64,000 nucleotides of DNA. Origin: Geomonas azotofigens. Its GTDB lineage: Bacteria; Desulfobacterota; Desulfuromonadia; Geobacterales; Geobacteraceae. The notes below the pieces were generated by a model. The model made no database searches, was not told the DNA's origin, and worked only from the letters and a program-made list of their open reading frames with translations. The stretch spans positions 372,001 through 436,000 of the forward strand of contig NZ_JAHLME010000004.1 in NCBI RefSeq assembly GCF_018919395.1, in the 5' to 3' direction. The translations under genes were made by a program, and so were the position numbers. Positions 9,362-18,109 of this stretch are shown piece after piece (the first letter of the stretch is position 1; every line of letters starts with the position of its first letter).

Positions 9362-10768
9362 ATGTCAGAAGAAACCTTTGATCTCATCGTCATCGGCGCC
9401 GGCCCCGGCGGATACGTCGCCGCCATCAGGGGCGCACAGCTCGGCATGAAGGTGGCCGTGGTGGAAAAACGCGACTCCATGGGTGGCGTCTGCCTGAACG
9501 AGGGGTGCATTCCCAGCAAGGCGCTCCTCGACTCCAGCGAGCTCTATCACCTGGCCAGGGACCGCTTCGCCGCCCACGGCATCGAGGTGCAGCCGCCAAC
9601 GCTCAACCTCGGCCAGATGATGGCCCGCAAGGACGACGTGGTGAAGAAGCTCACCGACGGCATCGCCTTCCTGTTCAAGAAAAACAAGATCGTCAGCTTC
9701 CTCGGCACCGGGACGCTGCTCTCCCCCGAGAACGGCACGCACCGGGTCGAAGTGAAGGGCGAGGAGACCAGGGTGATCAGCGCGAAGAAGGTGATCCTTG
9801 CCACCGGCAGCGAAGCGGTGCAGATCCCGACCCTTCCCTTTGACGGCGAATCGGTGGTCAGCGCCCGCGAGGCGCTCTCCTTCCCGGCGGTCCCGGAGCA
9901 TCTCCTGGTGGTGGGTGGCGGCTACATCGGCTTGGAGCTCGGCTCGGTCTGGCTGCGCCTGGGGGCCAAGGTGACCGTGGTGGAACTTCTCCCCCGGCTG
10001 GTCGCCGGCAGCGACGGGCAGGTGGCCGAGGCCCTGCTGCGTTCCCTGAAGAAGCAGGGGATGACCTTCATGCTGGGCGCCAAGGTGGCCGCGGTCGAAA
10101 AGAAAGACGGCAAGCTCGTGGCGCGCGTCGAGGCCGAGGGGGAGACCCGGGAGATCTCGTGCGACAAGGTCCTCGTGGCGGTGGGACGCAGGCCGCTCAC
10201 GGCAGGGTTGAACCTCGAGGGGCTGGGCATCGCCATGGACGGCAGCCGCATCCGCGTCGATGCCGATTACGCCACCAATGTCGCCGGGATCTACGCCATC
10301 GGCGACCTCATCGCCGGTCCCATGCTGGCGCACAAGGCGATGGAAGAGGGGGCGGTCTGCGTTGAAAGGATGCACGGCGAGCCGAGCCAGGTCGATTACG
10401 GCTGCATCCCCGGCGTCTGCTATACCTGGCCCGAGGCGGCCTCGGTGGGCAAGACCGAGGAGGCCCTCAAGGAAGAGGGAATCGCCTACAAGACCGGCAA
10501 GTTCAGCTTCATCGCCAACGGCCGCGCCAAGTGCATGGACGAGACCGAAGGGTTCGTGAAACTCCTCACCGAGGCGGAAGGGGGACGGCTCTTGGGCGTG
10601 CATATCCTGGGGCCGCGCGCCTCGGACATGATCGCCGAGGCGGTCACCGTGATGGCTTTCGGCGGCAGCGGCGAAGACATCGCCCTCACCGTGCACGGCC
10701 ATCCCACCCTCTCCGAGGTGATGAAGGAGGCGGCGCTCGATCTGGACAAGCGCGCCATCCACGGCTGA
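9362..10768 (+). CDS. lpdA: Dihydrolipoyl dehydrogenase (E3)
   Basis: This flavoprotein of 468 aa reoxidises the dihydrolipoyl group of E2 with NAD+. The N-terminal FAD-binding motif is VIGAGPGGYVAA. The redox-active disulfide is Cys44-Cys49 in GGVCLNEGC. A second dinucleotide fold (VVGGGYIGLELGS) binds NAD, and the C-terminal dimer domain carries the HGHPTLSE motif with the catalytic His near residue 447. The start follows GGAGGGAAAAG. It lies between sucB and lipB (stop and next start are 1 nt apart), as expected for a lipoamide-dependent complex operon. It may also serve other 2-oxoacid dehydrogenases or the glycine cleavage system encoded elsewhere. Confidence 0.97.
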   Translation: MSEETFDLIVIGAGPGGYVAAIRGAQLGMKVAVVEKRDSMGGVCLNEGCIPSKALLDSSELYHLARDRFAAHGIEVQPPTLNLGQMMARKDDVVKKLTDGIAFLFKKNKIVSFLGTGTLLSPENGTHRVEVKGEETRVISAKKVILATGSEAVQIPTLPFDGESVVSAREALSFPAVPEHLLVVGGGYIGLELGSVWLRLGAKVTVVELLPRLVAGSDGQVAEALLRSLKKQGMTFMLGAKVAAVEKKDGKLVARVEAEGETREISCDKVLVAVGRRPLTAGLNLEGLGIAMDGSRIRVDADYATNVAGIYAIGDLIAGPMLAHKAMEEGAVCVERMHGEPSQVDYGCIPGVCYTWPEAASVGKTEEALKEEGIAYKTGKFSFIANGRAKCMDETEGFVKLLTEAEGGRLLGVHILGPRASDMIAEAVTVMAFGGSGEDIALTVHGHPTLSEVMKEAALDLDKRAIHG

Positions 10769-10769
10769 C

Positions 10770-11387
10770 ATGGTCGTCCGCGATGCCGGCCTGATCGAGT
10801 ACCGGGAGGCGCTCGCGCTGCAGGATCACCTGGTGCTCGAGGTACAAAAAGGAGGGGCGGAGACGCTGCTCCTGCTGGAACACCACCCCGTCTATACCAT
10901 CGGCGCCGGAGGCAATCCCGGCAACGTGCTCGACCCGGCGATAGAGGCGCACCGCGTCAACCGCGGCGGCGACGTCACCTACCACGGGCCGGGGCAGCTG
11001 GTGGGTTATCCCATTCTCGACCTGGGGCGGCGCGGGCGCGACCTGCACCGCTACCTTCGTTTCTTGGAACAATTCCTGGTGGAGCTTTGTGCCAGCCTCG
11101 GCGTCGCGGGCTTCACCGTTCCGGGCAAGACCGGCGTCTGGACCCCCCACGGCAAGATCGCCGCCATCGGCGTCGGCGTCAGACACTGGGTCTCCATGCA
11201 CGGCTTCTCGCTCAACGCCGCTGCAGACGTGTCAGCGTTTGGTAATATCAACCCCTGCGGCATGCCCGAGTGCCGCATCACCTCGCTCACCCTTGAGCGT
11301 CGGCAGGAGATCACCGTAAAGGAACTGAAAGCCTTGGCCGGGGAACGATTCGCAGCGCTGCTCGAATCGCACCTGCCGCGCAGTTAA
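10770..11387 (+). CDS. lipB: Lipoyl(octanoyl) transferase
   Basis: LipB moves octanoate from acyl-carrier protein to lipoyl domains, the first step of lipoate assembly. The 205-aa protein has the family signatures LLEHHPVYTIG, RGGDVTYHGPGQLVGYP and GKIAAIGV. The catalytic residues fit Lys129 and Cys168 (NPCGMPECRITSL), close to Lys135 and Cys169 of the E. coli enzyme. The ATG starts 1 nt after the lpdA stop, so translation is probably coupled. Placement in the 2-oxoglutarate dehydrogenase operon ties lipoylation to the supply of its main acceptor, SucB. Confidence 0.95.
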   Translation: MVVRDAGLIEYREALALQDHLVLEVQKGGAETLLLLEHHPVYTIGAGGNPGNVLDPAIEAHRVNRGGDVTYHGPGQLVGYPILDLGRRGRDLHRYLRFLEQFLVELCASLGVAGFTVPGKTGVWTPHGKIAAIGVGVRHWVSMHGFSLNAAADVSAFGNINPCGMPECRITSLTLERRQEITVKELKALAGERFAALLESHLPRS

Positions 11388-11416
11388 TCGTTGCCGTTGC
11401 TCGCAAGGAGGCTCCC

Positions 11417-13852
11417 GTGTCCGAAACCGATTGCCGAGTCCCCGTAGAGAAGCTCCGCTGGGTCTGCGATCCCGCCCTCTTCAATTTCAAGACCACCGAA
11501 GACATAGCCGGCCTGGAAGGGAACATCCGCCAGGACCGGGCTCTCGCCGCCATCGAGTTCGGCCTGGGCATGTCCAACAACGGCTTCAACATCTATCTCG
11601 CCGGCGACCCCGGTACCGGAAGGACCTCCACCATCCGGCAGATACTGAAGAAGTTCGTCAAGGGCACCTGCCCCCCAAGCGACTGGTGCTACGTCAACAA
11701 TTTCCACACCCCGGACGCGCCCCTGGCCATCGCCCTCCCCGCCGGGATGGGGCGCGGCTTCGCGGCGGACATGCGCGAGCTTTTGGACTACATGCGCGCC
11801 AACGTCCCCACCGCCCTGGAAAGCAAGGAGTACGAGACCAACCGCGTCTCCATCATCGAGCGCTTCCAGGAACGAAACGGCGAGATCTTCTCCGACCTGG
11901 AGCAGGAGGCGGGCGAGAAAGGGTTCGCCCTGCAGCGTACCGTCTCGGGCCTGGTGATCGTGCCGCAGAAGGAGGGGCGCAACTTCACCCAGGAGGAGTA
12001 CGAGGCGCTCGAGAAGGAGGAGCGGGAAAAGCTGGACACGATGGGGCGCGAGCTGACCGAGAAGTTGAACGACGCGCTGCGCCAGGTGCGCGAGAACGAG
12101 AAGGCGCTCAGGGACGCCCTGGCGCTGCTGGACCGCGAGCTCGGGCTCTCCGCGGTCGGGCACCACCTGAATCCGCTCAAGGAGAAGTACCAGGGCTTCG
12201 CCAAGATCCTGCAGTACCTGGAGGACGTCCAGGAGGATCTGCTCCTGAACCTCGAGGACTTCAAGCCGCAGGTCGCCCCGCCGCAGATCCCCGGATTGAA
12301 GATCCCCAAGCAGGAGCCGACCTTCGAGCGCTACGAGGTGAACGTCCTGGTGGAGAACAACCCGGACAACGGCGCCCCCATCGTCTTCGAGTCCAACCCC
12401 ACCTACAACAACCTGTTCGGGCGCATCGAGAACATCATGCAGATGGGAGGGGTGGCCACCACCAACTTCACCCTGATCAAACCGGGCGCCCTGCACCGCG
12501 CCAACGGCGGCTACCTGATCCTCGACGCGCGCGAGGTGCTGATCAACCCCTTCGCCTGGGAATCGCTCAAGCGCTGCATCAGGAACATGGAGATCAAGAT
12601 CGAGGACGTCCTGGAGCAGTACCGCTTCATGACCGTGGTCTCGCTCAAGCCCGAACCGATCCCGCTCAACGCCAAGATCGTCATGATCGGCTCGCTCTGG
12701 ATCTACTACCTGCTCTACTACCTGGAGCCCGACTACCGCAAGTTCTTCAAGGTCAAGGCGGACTTCGACAGCCAGATCAACCGCACCCCCGAGGTGATGC
12801 AGGATTACGCCCTGTTCGTCGCCGCCCATTGCTGCAAGGAGGGGCTGCTCCCCTTCGATCCCACCGGCGTCGCGGCGCTCTTGGAGCACGCCTCGCGCCT
12901 GGTGGAGGACCAGGAGCGGCTTTCCTCCCAGTTCATGGAGCTCTCCGACCTGATCCGCGAGTCGAGCTTCTGGGCCAAGCGGGAAGGGGCGCAGGTGGTG
13001 GACCGCGCCTGGGTCAAGCGGGCGATCCACGAGAAGACCTACCGCTCCAACCGCATCGAGGAACGGATCCAGGAGTACCTGGCCCAGGGGATCATCCTGT
13101 GCGACACCAAGGGGAGCGTGGTGGGGCAGATCAACGGCCTCTCCGTGATCACCATGGGTGACTACACCTTCGGCAGGCCCTCGCGTCTCACCATCCGCGT
13201 TTCCCAGGGGCGCGCCGGCATGGTCAACATCGAGCGCGAGGTGAAGCTCTCCGGCCCGATCCACGACAAGGGGGTGCTGATCCTGACCGGTTACCTGGCC
13301 GGCAAGTTCGGGCAGGATCAGCCGCTCTCCTTCTCCGCCCACATCTGTTTCGAGCAGTCCTACGAGGGGGTCGAGGGGGACAGCGCCTCCTCGGCCGAGC
13401 TCTACGGGCTCCTCTCCGCCTTCTCCGGGCTTCCCGTCAAACAGGGGATCGCCGTCACCGGCAGCGTCAACCAGCACGGCCAGATCCAGCCCATCGGCGG
13501 GGTGAACTACAAGATCGAGGGGTTCTTCGCGGTCTGCAAGGCCAAGGGGCTGACCGGGGAGCAGGGGGTGATCATTCCCAAGATCAACGAGCACAACCTG
13601 ATGCTGAGCGACGAGGTGGTGCAGGCGGTCTCCGAGGGGATGTTCCACATCTGGAGCGTGTCCCGGGTCGAGGAGGGGATCGAGATCCTGACCGGCGTCC
13701 CGGCCGGCAACCCGGGCGAGGACGGCAGCTATCCCGAGGGGAGCGTCAACTTCCTGGTGCAGAAGAAGCTCAAGACCATGCTGGACAACATGCGCCGGCT
13801 GCAGATGCAGGACAAGGACGGCAAAGACGAGCCGGCGAAGATGCTGGAATAG
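11417..13852 (+). CDS. Lon-like protease of the COG1067 (LonB/LonH-like) family
   Basis: The protein has 811 aa, starting at GTG (11417) after CAAGGAGG. The N-terminal part holds an AAA-like region with AGDPGTGRTS, a P-loop in which the usual Lys is Arg. Residues 170-260 form a charged helical insertion. The C-terminal 200 residues are a Lon-type S16 protease domain, with the catalytic Ser in EGDSASSAELY and the Lys in GGVNYKIEGFF. No membrane segment is evident, so it should be a cytoplasmic protease. The 29-nt gap after lipB allows read-through from the dehydrogenase operon. The Walker A substitution fits a family in which ATP dependence is uncertain. Confidence 0.88.
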   Translation: MSETDCRVPVEKLRWVCDPALFNFKTTEDIAGLEGNIRQDRALAAIEFGLGMSNNGFNIYLAGDPGTGRTSTIRQILKKFVKGTCPPSDWCYVNNFHTPDAPLAIALPAGMGRGFAADMRELLDYMRANVPTALESKEYETNRVSIIERFQERNGEIFSDLEQEAGEKGFALQRTVSGLVIVPQKEGRNFTQEEYEALEKEEREKLDTMGRELTEKLNDALRQVRENEKALRDALALLDRELGLSAVGHHLNPLKEKYQGFAKILQYLEDVQEDLLLNLEDFKPQVAPPQIPGLKIPKQEPTFERYEVNVLVENNPDNGAPIVFESNPTYNNLFGRIENIMQMGGVATTNFTLIKPGALHRANGGYLILDAREVLINPFAWESLKRCIRNMEIKIEDVLEQYRFMTVVSLKPEPIPLNAKIVMIGSLWIYYLLYYLEPDYRKFFKVKADFDSQINRTPEVMQDYALFVAAHCCKEGLLPFDPTGVAALLEHASRLVEDQERLSSQFMELSDLIRESSFWAKREGAQVVDRAWVKRAIHEKTYRSNRIEERIQEYLAQGIILCDTKGSVVGQINGLSVITMGDYTFGRPSRLTIRVSQGRAGMVNIEREVKLSGPIHDKGVLILTGYLAGKFGQDQPLSFSAHICFEQSYEGVEGDSASSAELYGLLSAFSGLPVKQGIAVTGSVNQHGQIQPIGGVNYKIEGFFAVCKAKGLTGEQGVIIPKINEHNLMLSDEVVQAVSEGMFHIWSVSRVEEGIEILTGVPAGNPGEDGSYPEGSVNFLVQKKLKTMLDNMRRLQMQDKDGKDEPAKMLE

Positions 13853-13884
13853 CGTGCGGCGAACTGCCGGGCTTCCCCTGGGCC

Positions 13885-13970
13885 TGCCAACTCCTCCCCC
13901 CGGAGGGGGGACGCCTGCCGGGCCGCGGAAGGAACTCCCCCTCCCTAGCCCTCCCCCTCCGGGGGAGGGG
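13885..13970. repeat. CCCTCCCCC/GGGGGAGGG palindromic spacer
   Basis: Two G+C palindromes lie here: one around 13894-13910, and a 9-bp stem CCCTCCCCC (13949-13957) / GGGGGAGGG (13961-13969) with a 3-nt loop. No clean U-tract follows, so this looks more like a dispersed repeat than a classical terminator. Similar sequences follow several other genes: near 23943-23976, 56299-56333, 60787-60812 and 62339-62372. Confidence 0.6.
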
Positions 13971-14079
13971 ACGAGGCTAAAACTGTTGTAACCTTTGCGC
14001 CTTTTTGCTACCTTCCGAGGGCCGCGACCGCGGCCCTTGCCATTTCCGCATTTCCGCACCGCCGCAACGAGGTGACCTC

Positions 14080-14949
14080 TTGTCCAGACGCTGTTTCCTG
14101 ATCGTGAACCCTACCTCGGGGACCTACTCGCAGCAAAAAGTCGAACGCATCATGACCGGGCTCGCCGGGCGGGGCCTCGCCCCGGAGCTCCTCCCCACCC
14201 AAAGCGCCGCCGACCCGGCCCGCTTCGCCGCGCGCATCTGCGCCGAAGAGAGCGATCCCCTGATCGTGGTGGCGGGGGGGGATGGCACCATCAACGGTGT
14301 CCTAAACGGCCTCACCCCCGGAGCGGCCACCCTCGGCGTGGTCCCCCTTGGTACCTCGAACGTGCTGGCGCGCGAGCTGGAGATCGACTCCGTCGACGAT
14401 GCCCTTAACCGCCTGGCCCGTGGCGAGGCGCGCCCCATATCCGTCGGCGAGATCGTGCGCGGCGGGGAGCGCCGCCGCTTTTTGCTCATGGCCGGTGCCG
14501 GTTTCGACGGGGCGGTGGTGCGCGACGTGCGGCTGTCGGAGAAAAGGACGCTGGGGAAGGGGGCCTACGTGTTGTCGGCGCTGCGTACCCTCTGGAACTG
14601 GGACGGCTCGCTCCTGTCGGTGACCGGAGGCGGCAAAAGCGTCTCCTGCCACGGCGTGATCGTCTGCAACGCCTCCAAGTACGGCGGCAACTTCGTGCTC
14701 GCCCCGAAGGCCGACCTCTTCGCCCCCGGCTTCGAGGTGCTCTGCATCTCAGGGGGGCGGCTGGCCTACCTGGGGCTCGCCCTGGGACTTTTGAACGGCA
14801 CCGCCGTCTTCAGCAGCCACGTCACCTCCTTCAGCGCCGCGTCCCTGGAGATCACCGGTGAGAAGGCCGTGCAACTGGATGGAGACTACGTCTGCCCCAC
14901 GCCGCTTGCCGTCCGGACCGTGCCGGACCTGGTGCGGCTGGTGGTGTGA
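14080..14949 (+). CDS. Diacylglycerol kinase catalytic-domain (YegS/DgkB-like) lipid kinase
   Basis: The protein has 289 aa with the DAGKc pattern: VNPTSG at the N-terminus, the nucleotide-binding GGDGTINGVLNGL, and VVPLGTSNVLARELE. The C-terminal part is the beta-sandwich of YegS/DgkB-type kinases. It should phosphorylate diacylglycerol or a related lipid at the inner face of the membrane. A longer frame opens at 14005, but the conserved domain begins immediately after the TTG at 14080, and ACGAGGTG sits about 6 nt before it, so I place the start there. The exact substrate cannot be read from the sequence. Confidence 0.85.
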   Translation: MSRRCFLIVNPTSGTYSQQKVERIMTGLAGRGLAPELLPTQSAADPARFAARICAEESDPLIVVAGGDGTINGVLNGLTPGAATLGVVPLGTSNVLARELEIDSVDDALNRLARGEARPISVGEIVRGGERRRFLLMAGAGFDGAVVRDVRLSEKRTLGKGAYVLSALRTLWNWDGSLLSVTGGGKSVSCHGVIVCNASKYGGNFVLAPKADLFAPGFEVLCISGGRLAYLGLALGLLNGTAVFSSHVTSFSAASLEITGEKAVQLDGDYVCPTPLAVRTVPDLVRLVV

Positions 14950-14967
14950 CATACCCGACTTTTTCCG

Positions 14968-14996
14968 TTGACAAAGCTGAGGCGATATTGATTAAT
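14968..14996 (+). promoter_or_regulatory. Consensus-like promoter for the receiver-PilZ gene
   Basis: A perfect TTGACA (14968-14973) and ATTAAT (14991-14996) are separated by 17 bp. The predicted start is near 15003, giving a leader of about 60 nt before the GTG at 15066. Confidence 0.6.
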
Positions 14997-15065
14997 GTGC
15001 GAGTGTGACCCGTTCGGCATCATCCCGCGTGAACCATCTATTACTACCTGAGTGGGGGAAGTGGC

Positions 15066-15779
15066 GTGGCTAAAGCTAAGATCATGTTGGTGGACGATAC
15101 CAGGCTGATTCTTGAACTGGAGAAGAGCTTTCTCAAGGTCTCCCATGTTGACGTCATCACCGCCGGCGACGGCGTCCAGGCGCTGGAGCTGGTCCGCAAG
15201 GATCCTCCCGACCTGATTTTCATGGACGTGAACATGCCGCTCATGGACGGCATAACCTGCTGCAGGCTGTTGAAGAGCGATCCCTTCCTCTGCACCATCC
15301 CCGTCGTCATGCTCACCACCGCCGGCAACGATGAGGACCGCCAGCGCGCGCAGCAGGCCGGTTGCGACAACTTCCTCACCAAGCCGATCGATCGCCGCCT
15401 CTTCCTCGATATGGCCCACAAGTACACCGATGTCGTCGACCGGCGCGACGTGCGCGTCCCCTGCCAGTTTCCCGTGCTGTTCCTGTTGCGGCAAAGCTCG
15501 GTCGCGGCCCACGCCCTCGACATCGGCGACGGCGGGCTTTTCCTCGCCAGCCGCGAGGAGGTGCACCCCAACCAGGAGCTGAGGCTCGCCTTCTTCCTCG
15601 AGACTGAACCGGCGCGCTTACTGGAGATAAAGGGGAAGGTGGCCTGGGTCAACCAGGAGGGGAAACGGGTGCACGGCGGTCTTCCCACCGGCTTCGGGGT
15701 GGAATTCCTCGACCTCGAGCAGTCCCAAAAGGACGAGCTGTCCCGCTTCGTCGAGGCGGCGCGCGCGGAGCGCGGCTAG
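15066..15779 (+). CDS. Response regulator with C-terminal PilZ domain
   Basis: Residues 1-120 of this 237-aa protein form a receiver domain with the acidic pocket Asp10-Asp11, phospho-acceptor Asp54 (FMDVNMPLMDG) and a conserved TKPID lysine. Residues 125-230 form a PilZ domain with the c-di-GMP-binding RRDVR motif. The second motif reads DIGDGG, with Gly where Ser is usual in (D/N)xSxxG. This layout joins phosphorelay input to c-di-GMP output. The GTG start at 15066 has a purine-rich GTGGGGGAAG upstream, and its own promoter lies at 14968-14996. The 3' end overlaps the convergent glycosyltransferase gene by 4 nt. No cognate kinase is adjacent. Confidence 0.9.
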   Translation: MAKAKIMLVDDTRLILELEKSFLKVSHVDVITAGDGVQALELVRKDPPDLIFMDVNMPLMDGITCCRLLKSDPFLCTIPVVMLTTAGNDEDRQRAQQAGCDNFLTKPIDRRLFLDMAHKYTDVVDRRDVRVPCQFPVLFLLRQSSVAAHALDIGDGGLFLASREEVHPNQELRLAFFLETEPARLLEIKGKVAWVNQEGKRVHGGLPTGFGVEFLDLEQSQKDELSRFVEAARAERG

Positions 15780-16831
15780 GGCCAGGGCGCGGCCAGAAGC
15801 GTCAATCGGAACCAGAGCCAGGTCAGCAGGGCGGCCGCCAGGTCGCCCGCTTTGTTGTCGATGAGCCGCCCCAGAAAGCGGTCGTAAAGGTCCAGAAACC
15901 TCCCCCCCCTCCCGTCTTCCCGTATCCCGCCGCTCACCACATCCAAAAAGAAGGGGATCTGCCAGGCGTTGCCCCGCACGTAGGCGCCGGTGCGGTACCA
16001 CAAGGAGCGCCGTTGTCCCGCGTCGAGGTCGCCGATCGCCCGGTGCAGCGGTACCAGAAAGGGGGCGAGCTTCAGCTTCCCCGTGGCATCCTGGCTGCGG
16101 TAGCTGCCGCGCAGGCGGGCGATCAGGGGCAGCTGCCCGATGTGGGCCAGGTTCATCAGGATGGCGTTCAACGTTTGCCTGGGGAGGAGCCCTTCGGCCA
16201 GGAAGCGCCGGGGCGACGTGGTGATGGTGGCCGGCAGGAGGAGCCAGCGTCCCTCCCGTCGCACCCGCTCCGCCAGGAAGGTGTCTTCCATGAGCGGCAG
16301 CGAAGTGTCGTAGGGGCCGACCTGTGCGAAGAAGTCGCGCCGGATCAGGAAGCCCTGGTCGCCGTGGGTGCATCCGGGGCGGTCCAGTGAGGCCTTGGCG
16401 CCGTAGAAACGGTACGGGAGCGGGATGGTGCCGGGGAAGTCGAAGCGCAGGGCGAAGCGCCCCGCCGCCCGGTCTCCGGCGCGAAGGGCGGAACCGAGCG
16501 CGTCGAGCGCTTTCCTGAGTGCAAGCGGATCGTCGAAGCCGGAATCGATGTGCAGAAAGAGAAGGGTTTCGGCGCGGGCGGCGTCGGCGCCGCGGTTCAG
16601 CTGTCCCCCTCTCCCCTTGGCCCCCTCGAGGAGGATAAGCGGGAAGGGGAGCCCGGCGCGCATTCGCTGCGCGATCTGCAGGCTGTGGTCGCTGGATGCG
16701 CCGTCGGAGAGGATGACTTCCAGGCGTACCCCCTGCTGCCGGGCGAGTGCCGTGAGGAAGGGAGTCACGTTCCCCTCCTCGTTGTGGATCGGCACTACGA
16801 CCGAAAGCTCGGGGTACGACTCATAGGGCAA
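15776..16831 (-). CDS. Family 2 glycosyltransferase
   Basis: The protein has 351 aa with a GT-A fold start (SVVVPIHNEEGN, residues 9-20), the nucleotide-sugar pocket SDGASSD, a DxD-like HIDSG metal site, and a later MEDTFLAERV acidic motif. It probably transfers a sugar from an activated donor at the cytoplasmic membrane; hydrophobic stretches near the C-terminus (LLTWLWFRLTLLAAPW) suggest membrane association. It starts at TTG (16829-16831) inside the end of the CheV gene, an 11-nt overlap implying translational coupling. The acceptor is unknown. Pairing with a CheV-like protein is unusual and may be incidental. Confidence 0.8.
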   Translation of the reverse strand: MPYESYPELSVVVPIHNEEGNVTPFLTALARQQGVRLEVILSDGASSDHSLQIAQRMRAGLPFPLILLEGAKGRGGQLNRGADAARAETLLFLHIDSGFDDPLALRKALDALGSALRAGDRAAGRFALRFDFPGTIPLPYRFYGAKASLDRPGCTHGDQGFLIRRDFFAQVGPYDTSLPLMEDTFLAERVRREGRWLLLPATITTSPRRFLAEGLLPRQTLNAILMNLAHIGQLPLIARLRGSYRSQDATGKLKLAPFLVPLHRAIGDLDAGQRRSLWYRTGAYVRGNAWQIPFFLDVVSGGIREDGRGGRFLDLYDRFLGRLIDNKAGDLAAALLTWLWFRLTLLAAPWP

Positions 16832-17762
16832 GGGTATCCGCCTTCTCGACCAGGTTGGGGAGGTCCGGCTTGGTGAGGATGTCGCTGGCGCCCAGGTTGC
16901 GCCATTTCATCTTGTTGTCGTCGCTGGCGAGCGACGAGAAGATTACCACCGGCAGGCCGCCCAGGTCCGCCTCTTTCCTGATCAGCGCGGTGAGGTGCAG
17001 CCCGTCCATGCGGGGCATCTCGATGTCGGTGATCACGAGGCTCAGCAAATCCTTGAGCGGCTGCCCGCTCTCCGCGCATTTCTGACGTACCGCCTGCACG
17101 TGCTCCCACGCCTCCTCGCCGTTCTCCGCTTCCACCACCTGGTACCCCGCTTCGCGCAGGGATCCGCACATGGTCCTCCTGATAAAGGCCGAGTCGTCGG
17201 CGACCAGGATGGTCCTGGTGCCGCGGTTCAAGGCGGAGTTGGCCTGCATGAGCTCTTCGCCCGGTGCCGCCAGCGCCATGGTCGAGGAGAGTTCCCCGAT
17301 GATCTTCTCGAAGTCGAGGATGAGGATGATCCTGTCCTCCATCTTCACCACGCCGGTGATGTTGGCGTCGTGGATCGCCTTGACAGGGGGCTCCACGTTT
17401 TCCCAGGAGATGCGGTAGATGCGGGAGACGGAGTGGACCTGGATGCCGACCACGATCCTGTTGAACTCGAGCACGATGACCCGGTCCGCCGGGATTCCGT
17501 CCGTGTTCTTGTTCAGCGAGCGGGAGAGGTCGATCAGGGTGATCACCTGGTCGCGCAGTTTGATCATGCCGCTCACGCAGGGGTGGGAGTTCACCACCTT
17601 GCGGGTTTCGGGCAGTCTGATGATCTCGCGCACCTTGGCCACGTTGACGCCGAAGTAGCAGGGGACCACGTTCCCTTTGCCGTCCACCTCGTCGATCCTG
17701 AATTCGACTATTTCCAGTTCGTTGGTGCCGCTTTCCAGCAGAATCTTGTTGTTCGGTTCCAT
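16821..17762 (-). CDS. cheV: CheV-type coupling protein (CheW domain + receiver)
   Basis: Residues 10-170 of this 313-aa protein form a CheW-like domain (FGVNVAKVREIIR, GMIKLRDQVITLIDL, ITGVVKMEDRIILILDFEKI). Residues 185-313 form a receiver with ILVADDSAFIRR and the acceptor Asp in VITDIEMPRMDG. CheV proteins link chemoreceptors to CheA and use receiver phosphorylation for adaptation. The ATG at 17762 has GGGGGGCG upstream. It is transcribed with the overlapping glycosyltransferase and sits about 25 kb from the large chemosensory cluster, so its kinase partner cannot be assigned. The terminal receiver motif (LTKPDLPNLVE) is intact. Confidence 0.92.
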   Translation of the reverse strand: MEPNNKILLESGTNELEIVEFRIDEVDGKGNVVPCYFGVNVAKVREIIRLPETRKVVNSHPCVSGMIKLRDQVITLIDLSRSLNKNTDGIPADRVIVLEFNRIVVGIQVHSVSRIYRISWENVEPPVKAIHDANITGVVKMEDRIILILDFEKIIGELSSTMALAAPGEELMQANSALNRGTRTILVADDSAFIRRTMCGSLREAGYQVVEAENGEEAWEHVQAVRQKCAESGQPLKDLLSLVITDIEMPRMDGLHLTALIRKEADLGGLPVVIFSSLASDDNKMKWRNLGASDILTKPDLPNLVEKADTLAL

Positions 17763-17869
17763 ACGCCCCCCGATTGTTTAATGCCGTTGCTTCTCATTAC
17801 ATCGGCAGCCGGTGGGAAATCATGAGGCAAAAACTGCAGGGCGGCTCCGCATCGGACCCGGATTAAAAC

Positions 17870-18080
17870 CCTAACGCCAAGGCGCCAAGGCGCTAAGGCG
17901 CAAAGAGAATCTTCCCGGGACTTCCACGTGTTTCAGTTTTTCTTTGCGCCTCCGCGGCTCCGCGTCTTTGCGTTAAAGCTTTTGTTGTTAACGCAAAGAC
18001 GCAAAGGCGCTAAGAAACCTAGTTGGGGGACCGACAAAGGCAACCCTAACGGACTCTTTGCGCCTTTGCGGCTTTGCGTT
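17870..18080. repeat. CGCAAAG/GGCGCTAAG repeat cluster, copy 1
   Basis: This 347-bp gap between cheV and the molybdopterin gene (read divergently and convergently) holds four segments of one motif: forward AACGCCAAGGCGCCAAGGCGCTAAGG (split here as 17873-17898), reverse-complement CTTTGCG stretches at about 17942-17975, forward AACGCAAAGACGCAAAGG at about 17989-18010, and reverse again at 18056-18080. Together they make two nested inverted pairs. There is no reading frame of note. A second cluster occurs at 28700-28971. Confidence 0.8.
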
Positions 18081-18109
18081 GAGTGCGGGGGGGTGTCCAT
18101 TGTCAATTA

